The notes: a model not told the origin generated them from the letters alone. A DNA stretch of 55,426 bases from Flavobacteriales bacterium UBA3364 (GCA_002360495.1 DEQO01000021.1:1-55426), one strand, 5' to 3'. Shown: positions 17,601 through 25,962, numbered from the stretch's first letter. Translations and numbers: made by a program.

Positions 17601-19179
17601 CACCACGATCCTCGTGCATCCACAACCGATCGCGCAGTTCATCCCGAACACGCAAGCGGGTTGCCAACCGCTGGATGTAGCGTTCCAGGACTTGAGCATC
17701 GGCGCAACGACCTTGGACTGGGATCTTGACGATGGCTCCACCCTGAGCGGGGGGCCGGGTAGCATCACCCACACGTATACGAACGCGACGGGTTCGCCGG
17801 TCTTCTTCGATCCCGTGCTGCTCGCCACATCCATTCACGGCTGCACGGATACAGCTACCACGCAAGTGCAGGTCTACCCAGCTGTCACGGCCGCATTCGC
17901 GCTGGACAGCGTGGGTTGTTCACCGGTGACCATCGACCTCTCGAACACGAGCGTCGGTGCGTCCAACTACCTGTGGGACATGGGCGACGGCACCACCCTG
18001 GTGGGTACGGAGCCCACACATACATACGTGAACAACACGACAACGGAACAGGTGAGGACGATCACGCTCACAGCCACTTCGGCATTCGGTTGTACATCGA
18101 CCATATCCCATACGGTGACCATCCATCCGGTCCCTGCTGCGGCATTCCAAGCGACACCCTACAACCAACAGTTCCCGAACTCGACTGTGAACGTGTTGAA
18201 CAACAGTGCACCGGGCGCCTGGAACTATTCATGGACGTTCGGGGATGGGCAGGCGACGAACATACAAGCCCCCGGCACGCACACCTATGGCACCTGGGGC
18301 ACCTTCAACATCACCTTGGTGGTGAGCGGGGCGTATTGTGCCGACACCGTATCGCAAGGGGTGACGATCACGGCGCCCGAGCCCACAGCCAGCTTCCTCG
18401 GCCAAGGAGAGGGTTGCGCGCCGCTGACGGTCCAGTTCACGAACACCTCCTTGCAGGGCTTGAGCTATCAATGGAGTTTCGGCGATGGCGGGACGAGTAC
18501 GGCGGATAACCCCACGTACACGTACAACGTAGCAGGGGTCTATACCGTGACCATGACAGCGACCGGAGTCGGCGGAGGAACGAATACCATGACCAAGGTG
18601 GATTCCGTGGTCGTACACCCGCGTGCATCGGCCTTTTTCGCACTCCAGCCTGATGAGGTGACGGTTCCCAGCCAGCCGGTGTTCACGTACAACCTCTCGG
18701 TGAATGCGACGCAATACCAGTGGGACTTCGGTGATGGCACTACATCGAGCGAAGAGAACCCGATGCACTACTACCGGGCCCCGGGCGAATTCGATGTTCG
18801 CTTGATCGCCAACAATGCATGGAACTGCCCGGACACGTTCATCCTGGCGAACGCGGTGACGGCGCTGGCGGCCGGTGAACTATCCTTCCCGAACGCCTTC
18901 ACCCCGGGCAACAGTGGACCGACGGACGGGGTGTACGATCCGCGCAGTTTCGAGAACGATTTCTTCTTCCCGCTCTACCAGGGTGTGGATGACTACAAGC
19001 TTGAGATCTTCAACCGTTGGGGCGAACTCCTGTTCGTTTCCGAGGACGTGAAGGTGGGTTGGGACGGTTACTACCGTGGCGAACCCGCGAAACAGGATGT
19101 CTACGTCTGGAAAGCCTACGCCAAGTTCAGCGATGGTCAGGAGACCGTTCTGAAAGGCGATGTCACATTACTACGTTGA
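14662..19179 (+). CDS. Giant PKD-repeat adhesin with T9SS type B sorting domain (SprB-like)
   Basis: 1505 residues from the ATG at 14662, which opens a signal peptide (MNACRVVPAICMALMVSSAAG). The body carries about 16 PKD-like units, recognisable by WDFGDG variants (for example near 15118, 15965, 16215, 16705, 16955, 17208, 17970 and 18718). From 15965 on they recur every 240-258 nt, a regular array of about 83-residue modules with a Cys in most (GCAPL, GCSPH, GCHPL). The type B sorting domain covers about 1407-1505 (PNAFTPGNSGPTDG, IFNRWGELLF, WDGYY, final VTLLR). It should be exported by T9SS to form a long surface filament, like SprB of gliding Flavobacteria. It is followed after 3 nt by a PD40 protein and then PorP/SprF, the expected partner. 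Confidence 0.88.
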   Translation: MNACRVVPAICMALMVSSAAGQCPQLYDYYGTPSAAPEWYSCSGNNFALLIATPQSVGNFTIDWGDGSPLYAGASLVAPQTVSHVYLSAVAEYTVVFTELSSGCVVTGTLTMEESSSASIQIPVGGLTQVCAPEDVEFINSSTNVSPNTVFTWDFGDGSPILTFDHTNWGQTITHTYQQGTVDCETTVRLTAENTCNDLQGGPSIATFNPIRIWDIDNATIAPSATLLCWPDRTVTFANTTDRNCLNQGNIFQRYEYWNFGDYWGVGQDSIIDWTPWPPTFPRTIQYPAIGSYEVMLLDSNYCGIDTAFVTINIVPPPSVSLTATPNPVCAGSLVTFNETTTGGANYYQWNFGAGAGFQWTGAGDQAHTYNTAGTYTVSYTASIQGATAGCADTATVVVDVLPSPTALFTVDNDAACDQLTVAFTNSSVNGIDFFWDFGDGTTSALQDPPPHFYGSQGSYTITLTVENSQGCEDVASQVVNVYEPPQVQIGAQNVCEGVIAQFADLTVTEPGNPIIGWAWDFGDGATDTVQSPSHLYAASGNYTVTLTSTTPYCSGTGTMQVSVEAKPVAAFVPSATLGCAPLDVLFTNTSVGGVDAIWTFGDGGVSNAISPSHTYINVGTQDSVYTAQLIMSTASGCSDTTSTPITVAPGVQALFSHNAVPGCAPLAVDFTNSSTGADNYLWDFGDGTTSTATDPSHVFVNTTFFLETRSIRLIANSNAGCSDTLTQQILVYPTPDFTFVAQPDSGCSPHTVTFPAVVGAVTYNWDFGDGSSGSGPSPTHIYFNNTTVDVVYPITLIASNAFGCSDTTFDQVTVFPTPTAQLLIAPTTGCHPLTATLTNLSTGASTITWDYGDGGSADTSAISHEHTWFNFAGTSATTFPISITATTDHGCTQTASGQVQVFPAVIAAFTSDTAGCAPLPVDFTNVSTGATTYTWSLGDGQSSSATSPTHTYTNQGLNDVSFDVQMTATSAFGCSDTASTTILVHPQPIAQFIPNTQAGCQPLDVAFQDLSIGATTLDWDLDDGSTLSGGPGSITHTYTNATGSPVFFDPVLLATSIHGCTDTATTQVQVYPAVTAAFALDSVGCSPVTIDLSNTSVGASNYLWDMGDGTTLVGTEPTHTYVNNTTTEQVRTITLTATSAFGCTSTISHTVTIHPVPAAAFQATPYNQQFPNSTVNVLNNSAPGAWNYSWTFGDGQATNIQAPGTHTYGTWGTFNITLVVSGAYCADTVSQGVTITAPEPTASFLGQGEGCAPLTVQFTNTSLQGLSYQWSFGDGGTSTADNPTYTYNVAGVYTVTMTATGVGGGTNTMTKVDSVVVHPRASAFFALQPDEVTVPSQPVFTYNLSVNATQYQWDFGDGTTSSEENPMHYYRAPGEFDVRLIANNAWNCPDTFILANAVTALAAGELSFPNAFTPGNSGPTDGVYDPRSFENDFFFPLYQGVDDYKLEIFNRWGELLFVSEDVKVGWDGYYRGEPAKQDVYVWKAYAKFSDGQETVLKGDVTLLR

Positions 19180-19182
19180 ACC

Positions 19183-20772
19183 ATGCAGCGTCTCTTCCCT
19201 TCAGCACTATTACTCCTCGTCGGCACTTCGGCCTTTGCCCAGCAAGGGTACAAGAAGGTCCACAACCAAATGCTCGATCAGGCCAAGGTCCTCCTGGCCA
19301 ACGAGGATTATGAGGAGGCATCCAAGATCTACAAACGGCTCTTGCCGGTCGACCCGCTGTTCGTGGAGGTCTTCCACGAGATGGGGGTATGCATGGCGAA
19401 CATGCCCGGCCAGAAGGACAAGGCCGTGACCTACTTCGAGCGAGGTGTCGAAGGTCGCTACACGGAGTCCTATTACGAGCTGGCACTGGCACGCCATCGC
19501 CAGCAGCGTTTCGATGAAGCCGTGGAGCTCTTCGAGCAGTACAAATTGGCGAACGGCCGCATCGTACCCGATGCGGAGGTCGATCGGCGCAAGGCGATGG
19601 CGCTTTCAGCAAAAGCACTAACAGCCGTTCCAGTGGAGCTGGAGATCAAGAACATGGGGGCCATGGTGAATTCATCTGCGCATGACTACTGCCCCTTGGT
19701 GACCGCCGATGGGAATACGATGTATTTCACCTCGCGCCGTGAAGGCACCTCCGGGAACATGAAGGACCCGTTCGGCCAGTGGTTCGAGGACATCTACACC
19801 GCAAAGCGCATCGATGATGCGTGGACCAATGCGGTGAACGCCGGTACTCCGCTGAACACCTTGGTGCATGATGCCACAGTAGGCCTCAGCCCTGATGGAA
19901 GTTCCATGATCATCTACCGTACCCAACAGAACCTGGTCAGCGGCGACCTGTTCGAGGCACGCATGCATGCCAGGAAATGGCAGCAGCCGGAGATGATGAC
20001 CGAGCGGATCAACAGCGAGTCCCACGAGCCCAGTGCGAGCATCGCCCCGGGCGCACAGGAGATCTACTTCACCAGCGATCGCCCTGGTGGGTTCGGTGGC
20101 AGGGATATCTACCGCATCCGGCGCCTGCCCAACGGTGAGTGGAGTTTGCCGCTGAACCTTGGGCCGAACGTCAACACGATGCACGATGAGGATGCTCCTT
20201 TCATGCACAGTGATGGAACGACGCTCTTCTTCTGTTCCAATGGTCACAACACCATGGGTGGCTACGACATCTTCAAGACCGTCCTGACGGACCCCGATAT
20301 GAACGGTTGGGGCACGCCGGAGAACATGGGCTATCCCCTGAACACGGTGAACGACGATATCTACTTCTGCCTCAGTGAGGATGGTCGCACCGGCTACTTC
20401 TCCAGCGAACGGAGCGAAGGCCTCGGGATGCAGGACATCTACCAGGTCACCTTCCCGAACAGCCAATTGGACCACATGATCGTGCGTGGTATCGTGGCGG
20501 ATGCCGGCGATGAGCCGGTGAAGGCCCGCATGATCCTGACGGATGCCACCGGCGAGGAGATCGTGGGGATCTACAATAGCAACGAACGGACGGGCCGCTA
20601 TCTGATGGTATTGACGCCCGACCAGGAATACCGACTGACGGTCGAAGCACCGGGCTTCGCGCCCCAGGCAAGCACGCTGGTGGCCCGCATGCAGGACGGT
20701 TCACGCGAAATGGCGTTGGATTTCGTGCTACAACCCCCCAATGTTCGGGACGGCCTGACACGGAATGAGTAG
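19183..20772 (+). CDS. TPR and PD40 (WD40-like propeller) protein, T9SS-associated, without OmpA domain
   Basis: 529 residues with a signal peptide ending SAFAQ. Residues about 20-150 contain TPR-like helices (ANEDYEEASKIYKRLL, AVTYFERGVEGRYTESYYELALARHRQQRFDEA is not one motif but two repeats). Residues about 170-430 form a PD40 propeller with recurring YFTS, GGRDIY, GGYDIF and GMQDIY motifs. A carboxypeptidase-regulatory-like beta domain follows (VRGIVADAGDEPVKARM). It resembles PorE/RemF-type proteins but stops there: the peptidoglycan-binding OmpA C-terminal domain is absent. Its ATG lies 3 nt after the adhesin stop and its end overlaps the porP/sprF start by 8 nt, so the three genes form one operon. 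It is likely periplasmic or outer-membrane associated; the exact role is unknown. Confidence 0.8.
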   Translation: MQRLFPSALLLLVGTSAFAQQGYKKVHNQMLDQAKVLLANEDYEEASKIYKRLLPVDPLFVEVFHEMGVCMANMPGQKDKAVTYFERGVEGRYTESYYELALARHRQQRFDEAVELFEQYKLANGRIVPDAEVDRRKAMALSAKALTAVPVELEIKNMGAMVNSSAHDYCPLVTADGNTMYFTSRREGTSGNMKDPFGQWFEDIYTAKRIDDAWTNAVNAGTPLNTLVHDATVGLSPDGSSMIIYRTQQNLVSGDLFEARMHARKWQQPEMMTERINSESHEPSASIAPGAQEIYFTSDRPGGFGGRDIYRIRRLPNGEWSLPLNLGPNVNTMHDEDAPFMHSDGTTLFFCSNGHNTMGGYDIFKTVLTDPDMNGWGTPENMGYPLNTVNDDIYFCLSEDGRTGYFSSERSEGLGMQDIYQVTFPNSQLDHMIVRGIVADAGDEPVKARMILTDATGEEIVGIYNSNERTGRYLMVLTPDQEYRLTVEAPGFAPQASTLVARMQDGSREMALDFVLQPPNVRDGLTRNE

Positions 20773-21769
20773 ACGCTACGCATCGCTATTACTGTGTTGC
20801 TGGGTGGTCCTGTCGCAGGTGAGTGCGCAGGACGCCCAGCTTACGCAGTTCTATGCGACGCCGACGTACATCAGTCCGGCGTTCGCCGGTACCGGCTTGC
20901 AGACCCGTGTTGGCCTGGTCGCCCGCGACCAATGGCCTTCCATCCCGGGAGCCTTCGTCACGGCCAACTTCGCCATCGACCATAACCTGAGCAATCTCAG
21001 CAGTGGGCTGGGGCTGATGGTCCACCATGACCGTGCAGGTTCAGGCGCGTTGCGTTACACCAGCGTGACCGGTCAGTATGCGTACGAAGTCCAGCTCAAG
21101 CGGAAGGTCTTCCTGCGTCCGGCGTTGCAGGTCGGTTACGTGAACCATGCCGTGGATTATTCCCGTCTGGTGTTCGGCGACCAGCTTGCACGCGGCGGCA
21201 CCGTGGGTACCTACGAGAACATGAACGGCACCAGCGTCAACTATGCGGACATGGGCGCGGGGCTGCTCTTCTTCACACCGAAGCTCTGGCTCGGTACCGC
21301 GCTCCATCATTTGAACCGCCCCAACCAATCCTTGTTGCTGAACGAGTCCCGCATGCCCTTGAAGTTCAGCCTGCACGGCGGTTATCGTGTGAGCGTGCGC
21401 ACCCCGGTGATCCGAAAGAGCCCCCAGAGCTTCGTCTTCGCATTCAACTACAAGGCCCAGCAGAAGTACGATCAACTGGATCTCGGGGCCTACTTCGAGA
21501 GCGAACCGTTCTTCGCAGGCTTGTGGTACCGCGGCCTTCCGTTGTTCAAACGCTATGCCCCCGGCTACGCGAACAACGACGCCATCGCCGTGCTTCTCGG
21601 CACCATCGTGAACGATGTGCGCATCGGGTACAGCTATGATATCACCGTGTCGCGGCTGGCCGGACAATCCGGCGGGGCCCACGAGATCACCCTGGGCTTC
21701 GAGATCGTCCAGCGCCACAAGAAGCGTGCGGCTTCGAAGCGGAGGGTAGTGCCTTGCGCGAAATTCTGA
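20765..21769 (+). CDS. PorP/SprF family type IX secretion membrane protein
   Basis: 334 residues with a signal peptide ending VSAQDAQ. The hallmark start of mature PorP/SprF proteins is present: QLTQFYATPTYISPAFAGT, then RDQWPSIPGAFVTA. Alternating beta strands with aromatic ends suggest an outer-membrane beta-barrel (GLGLMVHHDRAGSG, NYADMGAGLLFF, LGTALHHLNRPNQSL, RIGYSYDITVSRL). SprF is needed for SprB secretion or attachment in Flavobacterium johnsoniae; proximity to the giant adhesin fits that role. It overlaps the preceding gene by 8 nt. The C-terminus is a short basic tail (KKRAASKRR). Confidence 0.88.
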   Translation: MSRRYASLLLCCWVVLSQVSAQDAQLTQFYATPTYISPAFAGTGLQTRVGLVARDQWPSIPGAFVTANFAIDHNLSNLSSGLGLMVHHDRAGSGALRYTSVTGQYAYEVQLKRKVFLRPALQVGYVNHAVDYSRLVFGDQLARGGTVGTYENMNGTSVNYADMGAGLLFFTPKLWLGTALHHLNRPNQSLLLNESRMPLKFSLHGGYRVSVRTPVIRKSPQSFVFAFNYKAQQKYDQLDLGAYFESEPFFAGLWYRGLPLFKRYAPGYANNDAIAVLLGTIVNDVRIGYSYDITVSRLAGQSGGAHEITLGFEIVQRHKKRAASKRRVVPCAKF

Positions 21770-21797
21770 TCAAAGACATCCGCAGATCTCGCAGATG

Positions 21798-21815
21798 GAT
21801 CGCCTACAGGCGATC
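21798..21815 (+). terminator. Hairpin between porP/sprF and the GxxExxY pseudogene
   Basis: GATCGCC (21798-21804) and GGCGATC (21809-21815) form a perfect 7-bp stem with a TACA loop, 28 nt after the porP/sprF stop. No T-tract follows. Next to it the minus strand carries a short direct repeat (ATCTGCGAG, ATCTGCGG at about 21780-21796). A weak terminator or part of a small repeat is possible. Confidence 0.35.
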
Positions 21816-21860
21816 TTGGTAGAGCTGATCCGCTTGTTCCTTGTGATACCGGACCATTCG

Positions 21861-22218
21861 CTAGTGCTGGAGGCTGCGGCTTCCGAAGTTCAAGAGAAGA
21901 CCGCGTGAGATGCCTGGTACTTTCAAGTAATTGAGCAGTTGTGCTTTCCCGATGCCCGATTTCCGTTGCATCGCTTTCAGTTGGACCACGACAGTGCCGA
22001 AGCAGATCAGATCGGCCCGATAACTGCTCGCCGACACCTCGCCTTAATACACGACAGGTTTGGAGTACTCCCGCGAGAATGGAACATCCCGGAGGCTCAA
22101 CTCGCGACGAAGTGCATCAGCGGACATTCTCCCGGGATCCGTTCCCCAACTCGTCATGCACCTCCATCGCAGCACCACTGATGGCTTAGGTCTCAGGATG
22201 GTCCTGTTCGTTGTCCAT
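21861..22218 (-). pseudogene. GxxExxY family protein, degraded
   Basis: Reading the minus strand from an ATG at 22218, the family pattern can be followed to a normal stop at 21861, but only across three lesions. The start MDNEQDHPET runs into a TAA at 22186-22188 where a Tyr codon would fit, then continues AISGAAMEVHDELGNGSRENV, the GxxExxY N-terminal motif. A frameshift near 22120 moves the frame to DALRRELSLRDVPFSREYSKPVVY, then a TAA at 22044-22046 replaces the Lys of the usual YKGE. The rest is intact in the last frame (YRADL, QLKAM, QLLNYLK, GLLLNFG). Intact members are about 120-130 residues with a PDDEXK-like core of unknown function. Three independent hits argue against sequencing error. 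Confidence 0.85.
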
Positions 22219-22266
22219 GCCAGCATGCTTTCCATGTTCTTCTGCGCCATCTGTGGACGTATTCCC

Positions 22267-24192
22267 TCATACCTTCTCGCTCAACACAAGCCACCGGTCC
22301 GTGAGCTCGTCCAGCCGTGCCGTGGTGCGCTCCAGTTCGATGGACCGTTCCATGATCGCATGATGATCGGAACCGCCTTGTGATAGGGCCAGCAGCAGTT
22401 CCTCTTTCTTCTTTTCCAGCAGCGGCATCTCCTTGTCGATCTTGCCCAGCTCTATCCGCTCAGCATAGGTCAGCTTCTTCTTGGTGACCTCCGTCCGGTC
22501 TCCGCTTCGTGCCCCGGCGCCTCCCTTGTTCGTCGGCGGTATCACCGCTCCCCCTTGAGCAACGTCCTTGGTCGCCGGTTTCCGGGCTGCCTCTTCCTTC
22601 TGCCGCTCGCGTAATTCGGTGTAGCTGCCCACCCATTCCTTGATCTTGCCCTGACCCTCGAACACAAGCAATTTCGTGCACAGCTTGTCCATGAAGTAGC
22701 GGTCGTGGCTCACGATGAGGAGGCATACATCCAGGTCCGTTAGGAAATCCTCCAACGCGTTCAGCGTGGGGATGTCGAGGTCGTTCGTCGGCTCATCGAG
22801 GATGAGGACGTTCGGGTTCCGCATCAGCACGGTACACAGGTAGAGGCGACGTTTCTCACCGCCGCTCAAGGTGCTCACGTATTGGTACTGCTGTTCCTTG
22901 TCGAAAAGGAAACGTTCCAGGAGGGCAGCGGCGGTCAAGGTGCGGCCCTTGTTCAAGGGGATCACCTCCGCGATATCGCGCACCACTTCCAGGATCCTCT
23001 TGTCCTCCTTCAGTTGCAGGCCCTGCTGACCGAAGGTGCCGAGGATCACCGTGTCGCCGATGCTCACGGTGCCGGCGTCGGGCTTCATCCTACCCACCAT
23101 CAGGTCGATGAAGGTGCTCTTGCCTATACCGTTCGGACCGACGATACCGATGCGGTCACCGCGCTTGAGCGAGTAGCTGAAGTGCGCCACGATGGGTTTG
23201 TAGCTCCCAGGGTTCTCCTTGCTGCCGAAGCTCTTCGTGAGGTTGCGCGCTTCGATGACCTTGCCGCCGAGGCGCTCCGTCTTCACGTCGATCTTCACCT
23301 CCTCTCGGGAGAAATCGCGTGTGGCATCGGCCTTGATCCGGTCGAAGGCATCCAGGCGGCTTTTGCTCTTGGTGCCGCGGGCGCGGGGCATCTTGCGCAC
23401 CCACTCCAATTCGCTGCGCATCAGGCCGCGGAGGTGCTGCTGGGTGGCGTCGCGTACTTCGTCCAGCATGGCCTTCTTCTCCACGTAGTAGCTGTAGTTC
23501 CCTTTGAAGCGCGTGAACTCACCGAATTCCATTTCGATGATCTCGTCGCACACGTTGTCCAGGAAATAACGGTCGTGCGTCACCAGGAGGAGCGTAAGGT
23601 TCGGTGCGCTCAGCTCATCCTCCAACTGTTCGATCATGCCCACGTCCAGGTGGTTGGTGGGCTCGTCCAGGATCAGCACGTCGGGAGCGTTGATCAAGAC
23701 CTTGGCCATGGCCAGCCTTTTCTGCTGACCGCCGCTCAGGGTGTTCACCGGCTGTTCCATGTCGCGCAGGCCGAAGCGGTGCAGCAGCACCTGCACATGG
23801 GCCTCGTGGTCCCAGGCGTTCAGCTCGGTCATCCGGTTGATGGCCTGCTGCATGGTGTGTTCGTCCACATGTCGGGCCACAGCGTGCTCGTAGTCGCGGA
23901 TCGCGTTGGTCACGGGATCGTCCTGGTCCAGCATCTCGTCCACGAGGCTGTGCGTGGCGGTCATATGTACGTTCTGGTCCAGGTAGCCGGTGCGCAGGCC
24001 TTTGTTGAAGGTGATGATCCCTTCGTCCGGCGTTTCGATGCCCGCGATGCACTTCAGCAAGGTGCTCTTGCCTGTGCCGTTGCGCGCCACGATGGCGGTC
24101 TTCTGGCCTTTCTCCAGCCCGAAGGAGATATCACTGAAGAGCTGGCGCGGGCCGTAGCGTTTGGCGACCTTTTCTACGGAGAGAACATTCAT
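22267..24192 (-). CDS. ABC-F family ATP-binding protein (Uup-like)
   Basis: 641 residues with two ABC ATPase domains and no membrane segments. Domain 1: Walker A ARNGTGKST (36-44; the usual leading Gly is Ala), signature LSGGQQKRLAMAKVL and Walker B VLILDEPTNHLD. A linker helical region follows (VEKKAMLDEVRDATQQHLRG). Domain 2: GPNGIGKST, LSGGEKRRLYLCTVL and VLILDEPTNDLD. After about residue 530 comes a low-complexity stretch and a C-terminal coiled coil (KKKLTYAERIELGKIDKE), the arrangement of Uup, which binds branched DNA and/or ribosomes. Likely cytoplasmic. Monocistronic, with a GACCTTCG element 8 nt before the start that weakly resembles the local promoter box. Confidence 0.88.
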   Translation of the reverse strand: MNVLSVEKVAKRYGPRQLFSDISFGLEKGQKTAIVARNGTGKSTLLKCIAGIETPDEGIITFNKGLRTGYLDQNVHMTATHSLVDEMLDQDDPVTNAIRDYEHAVARHVDEHTMQQAINRMTELNAWDHEAHVQVLLHRFGLRDMEQPVNTLSGGQQKRLAMAKVLINAPDVLILDEPTNHLDVGMIEQLEDELSAPNLTLLLVTHDRYFLDNVCDEIIEMEFGEFTRFKGNYSYYVEKKAMLDEVRDATQQHLRGLMRSELEWVRKMPRARGTKSKSRLDAFDRIKADATRDFSREEVKIDVKTERLGGKVIEARNLTKSFGSKENPGSYKPIVAHFSYSLKRGDRIGIVGPNGIGKSTFIDLMVGRMKPDAGTVSIGDTVILGTFGQQGLQLKEDKRILEVVRDIAEVIPLNKGRTLTAAALLERFLFDKEQQYQYVSTLSGGEKRRLYLCTVLMRNPNVLILDEPTNDLDIPTLNALEDFLTDLDVCLLIVSHDRYFMDKLCTKLLVFEGQGKIKEWVGSYTELRERQKEEAARKPATKDVAQGGAVIPPTNKGGAGARSGDRTEVTKKKLTYAERIELGKIDKEMPLLEKKKEELLLALSQGGSDHHAIMERSIELERTTARLDELTDRWLVLSEKV

Positions 24193-24232
24193 TGCGGGCG
24201 CGAAGGTCGGGAAAGAGTCACGGCTTCAAGGC

Positions 24233-24255
24233 ACGAGCCTGCGAATGGGGCTCGT
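24233..24255 (-). terminator. Hairpin downstream of the PhyH gene
   Basis: ACGAGCC (24233-24239) and GGCTCGT (24249-24255) form a perfect 7-bp stem with a 9-nt loop, in the 142-bp gap between the PhyH stop and the ABC-F start. There is no T-run, so terminator function is uncertain. The rest of that gap shows nothing else. Confidence 0.3.
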
Positions 24256-24334
24256 TACCGATGGGTATGCTACGGGTGCGGATAGCTGCTCCGGGAATTG
24301 AGCTGCGGTGTACTGGATCTCGGCGAGAACGGGC

Positions 24335-25315
24335 TCAATCATGATCATCCTCCATCATCGCCGCCCGTTGCGTCAGCTCATGGTAGCACAGCACATCATC
24401 GGCGAAGCAATGGATCACCATGCTCTTGCGGCTGGCATTGGGCGTGGTCATCTTCTTGCCACCGTGAAGGAGATTGGCATGCCAGATGAGCACGTCGCCG
24501 GGTTGGGCCAGTAGTTCCTTGTGTTCGAAATTGCCTTCGGCGATGGATCGGTCAACGGCCTGCTCATAGCGCAGGTACGCATCCTCGCCGATCACGAAGC
24601 GGTTGCCGCCGTGATCGTAATTGCCGTTGAGGAGGTAGGGCAGCTTGTGGCTGCCGGGATGGTACACCAATGGGCCGTTGTCCGTGGTGATCTCTTCCAG
24701 CGCGATCCATGCGGCGGTCATGTAGCCGAGTGGGTAGGTGGTCATGTGGATGCTGTCGCTATGCGCGGCCTGCTCGCTGCCGGTGAGGAAGTTGATGCTT
24801 TGGAACACCTGCATCTTCTTGCCGAGCAGGAAGTCCATCACATCCAGGATGCGGCGGTCGTGTACGTATTTGCGCAGCAGTTCGCTATGGTGGAAGGCGA
24901 ACATGATCTTGCGTCCGGTGAAGTTGAAGTCCACCACTTTGTCGCGGATCAATCGGTCGATCTCGGCATTGATCTCCGCCACCTCGTTCGGTTTGAAGAG
25001 GCCGCGCAGCACGAGGTAACCGTTCGTGGGCCAGGCCTTGATGGCTTTCTGCGTGGCAGCATCGAATTGTTGGAGGCGTGGGTCCGAAGCGAGTTTCGCG
25101 ACACCTTCAGGAGTATCCAGCCAAGGCAGTTCGGTGGTCGCTGTGGCCGGTAGATCGATGCTGCTGATCGGCAGGAGTACGCTGCGCTTGATGCCGTACT
25201 TCCTGTACATGCGCCGCGCGTGCTTCAGCTTCTTGGAGCTGAACAGGTTGAAGAGCACATAGTTGGCTTTGATCTTCCGGAAGGTCCCGTAATAGCGATC
25301 GAGCCATTTGCGCAT
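24335..25315 (-). CDS. Phytanoyl-CoA dioxygenase (PhyH) family protein
   Basis: 326 residues, a non-haem Fe(II)/2-oxoglutarate oxygenase. The double-stranded beta-helix core begins near residue 95 (NGYLVLRGLFKPNEV). The iron triad is visible as H185-x-D187 (AAHSDS) and H284 (NLLHGG), and R296 (NASRKSM) should bind 2-oxoglutarate. A PhyH-typical VYHPGSHKLPYLL lies between. The N-terminal 95 residues are helical and basic (FSSKKLKHARRMYRKYG). No signal peptide. The substrate cannot be predicted; bacterial members hydroxylate diverse small molecules. The promoter-like box TACCTTAG lies only 4 nt from the ATG, suggesting a leaderless mRNA. Confidence 0.88.
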   Translation of the reverse strand: MRKWLDRYYGTFRKIKANYVLFNLFSSKKLKHARRMYRKYGIKRSVLLPISSIDLPATATTELPWLDTPEGVAKLASDPRLQQFDAATQKAIKAWPTNGYLVLRGLFKPNEVAEINAEIDRLIRDKVVDFNFTGRKIMFAFHHSELLRKYVHDRRILDVMDFLLGKKMQVFQSINFLTGSEQAAHSDSIHMTTYPLGYMTAAWIALEEITTDNGPLVYHPGSHKLPYLLNGNYDHGGNRFVIGEDAYLRYEQAVDRSIAEGNFEHKELLAQPGDVLIWHANLLHGGKKMTTPNASRKSMVIHCFADDVLCYHELTQRAAMMEDDHD

Positions 25316-25319
25316 GCCG

Positions 25320-25327
25320 CTAAGGTA
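25320..25327 (-). promoter_or_regulatory. Putative -7 box of the PhyH gene, leaderless spacing
   Basis: TACCTTAG on the minus strand, 4 nt before the ATG at 25315. Transcription would start at or next to the start codon. Confidence 0.45.
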
Positions 25328-25414
25328 GAAGTGCAGGGCGCATCTCTCCTCGCCGCTCTCGGTTGCGAACTGTCAGGAAAGATCGGTCGGGTGCGGACCG
25401 ACAAGCACCAACAT

Positions 25415-25422
25415 TACCTTTC
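25415..25422 (+). promoter_or_regulatory. Putative -7 box of the histidine phosphatase gene, leaderless spacing
   Basis: TACCTTTC, 3 nt before the ATG at 25426; one mismatch to TAnnTTTG. Confidence 0.45.
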
Positions 25423-25425
25423 ACT

Positions 25426-25962
25426 ATGCTTTCCCGCATCCTCTACGCTAGCTCCTTCGCACTCCTGGCACTCTCTTTCATTGCTTGTGCTGCACAGAAT
25501 GGTACGTCCTCGAACTCCGGCACCACCACGGTGTATGTGGTTCGCCATGCGGAGAAGTTGAGCTCGGATGGCGATACGCCTTTGTCGCCAGCGGGGGAGG
25601 AACGCGCCGTTGCCCTTGCCGCGCGTCTGGCTGATGCCAAGGTGGAGCGGATCTACGTGACGACGAAACTTCGCACCCAGCAGACCGTCCGCGTATTGGC
25701 GGAACAACTGGGCCTCGAGCCCTTGATGGTGGAACCAGGCGCAGTGGATGAGCTGGTGGACCGGATCAAGAGCGACGATCGTGGCAAGGTGGTGCTGGTG
25801 GCAGGCCACAGCAATACGGTGCCCAACATCGTGAAAGGTCTTTCGGGAAAGGAGGTAGAGGCGCTTCCCGAGACCCGTTTCGACCGCTTGTTCCGGGTGA
25901 CCATCGCCGCGGACGGCCGCGCAATAGTGGATGAGGAACGGTACGGAGCGCCTACGCCATAA
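25426..25962 (+). CDS. Histidine phosphatase (SixA/phosphoglycerate mutase-like) lipoprotein
   Basis: 178 residues. The ATG at 25426 gives a lipoprotein signal peptide ending LSFIA with Cys21. The catalytic signature VVRHAEK places the phospho-accepting His at 41, followed by TPLSPAGEERAVALAARL, then VTTKLRTQQTV (the Arg pocket) and the second catalytic His in VAGHSNTVPNIV. The size fits the short SixA-type branch of the histidine phosphatase superfamily. Being lipid-anchored outside the cytoplasm, it is unlikely to act on cytoplasmic phosphohistidine; the substrate is unknown. It converges with the SCO gene, with 4 nt between stops. Confidence 0.87.
   Translation: MLSRILYASSFALLALSFIACAAQNGTSSNSGTTTVYVVRHAEKLSSDGDTPLSPAGEERAVALAARLADAKVERIYVTTKLRTQQTVRVLAEQLGLEPLMVEPGAVDELVDRIKSDDRGKVVLVAGHSNTVPNIVKGLSGKEVEALPETRFDRLFRVTIAADGRAIVDEERYGAPTP

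Noticed and set aside
16027..17865. Minus-strand open frame of 612 codons inside the PKD adhesin gene
   Set aside because: It is antisense to regularly spaced PKD repeats whose codon bias keeps the opposite frame open. Its translation is Arg/Gly/Val-rich without recognisable domains.
22882..24285. Plus-strand open frame of 467 codons over the ABC-F gene
   Set aside because: Antisense to a gene with all ATPase motifs; His/Val/Ala-rich product without motifs.
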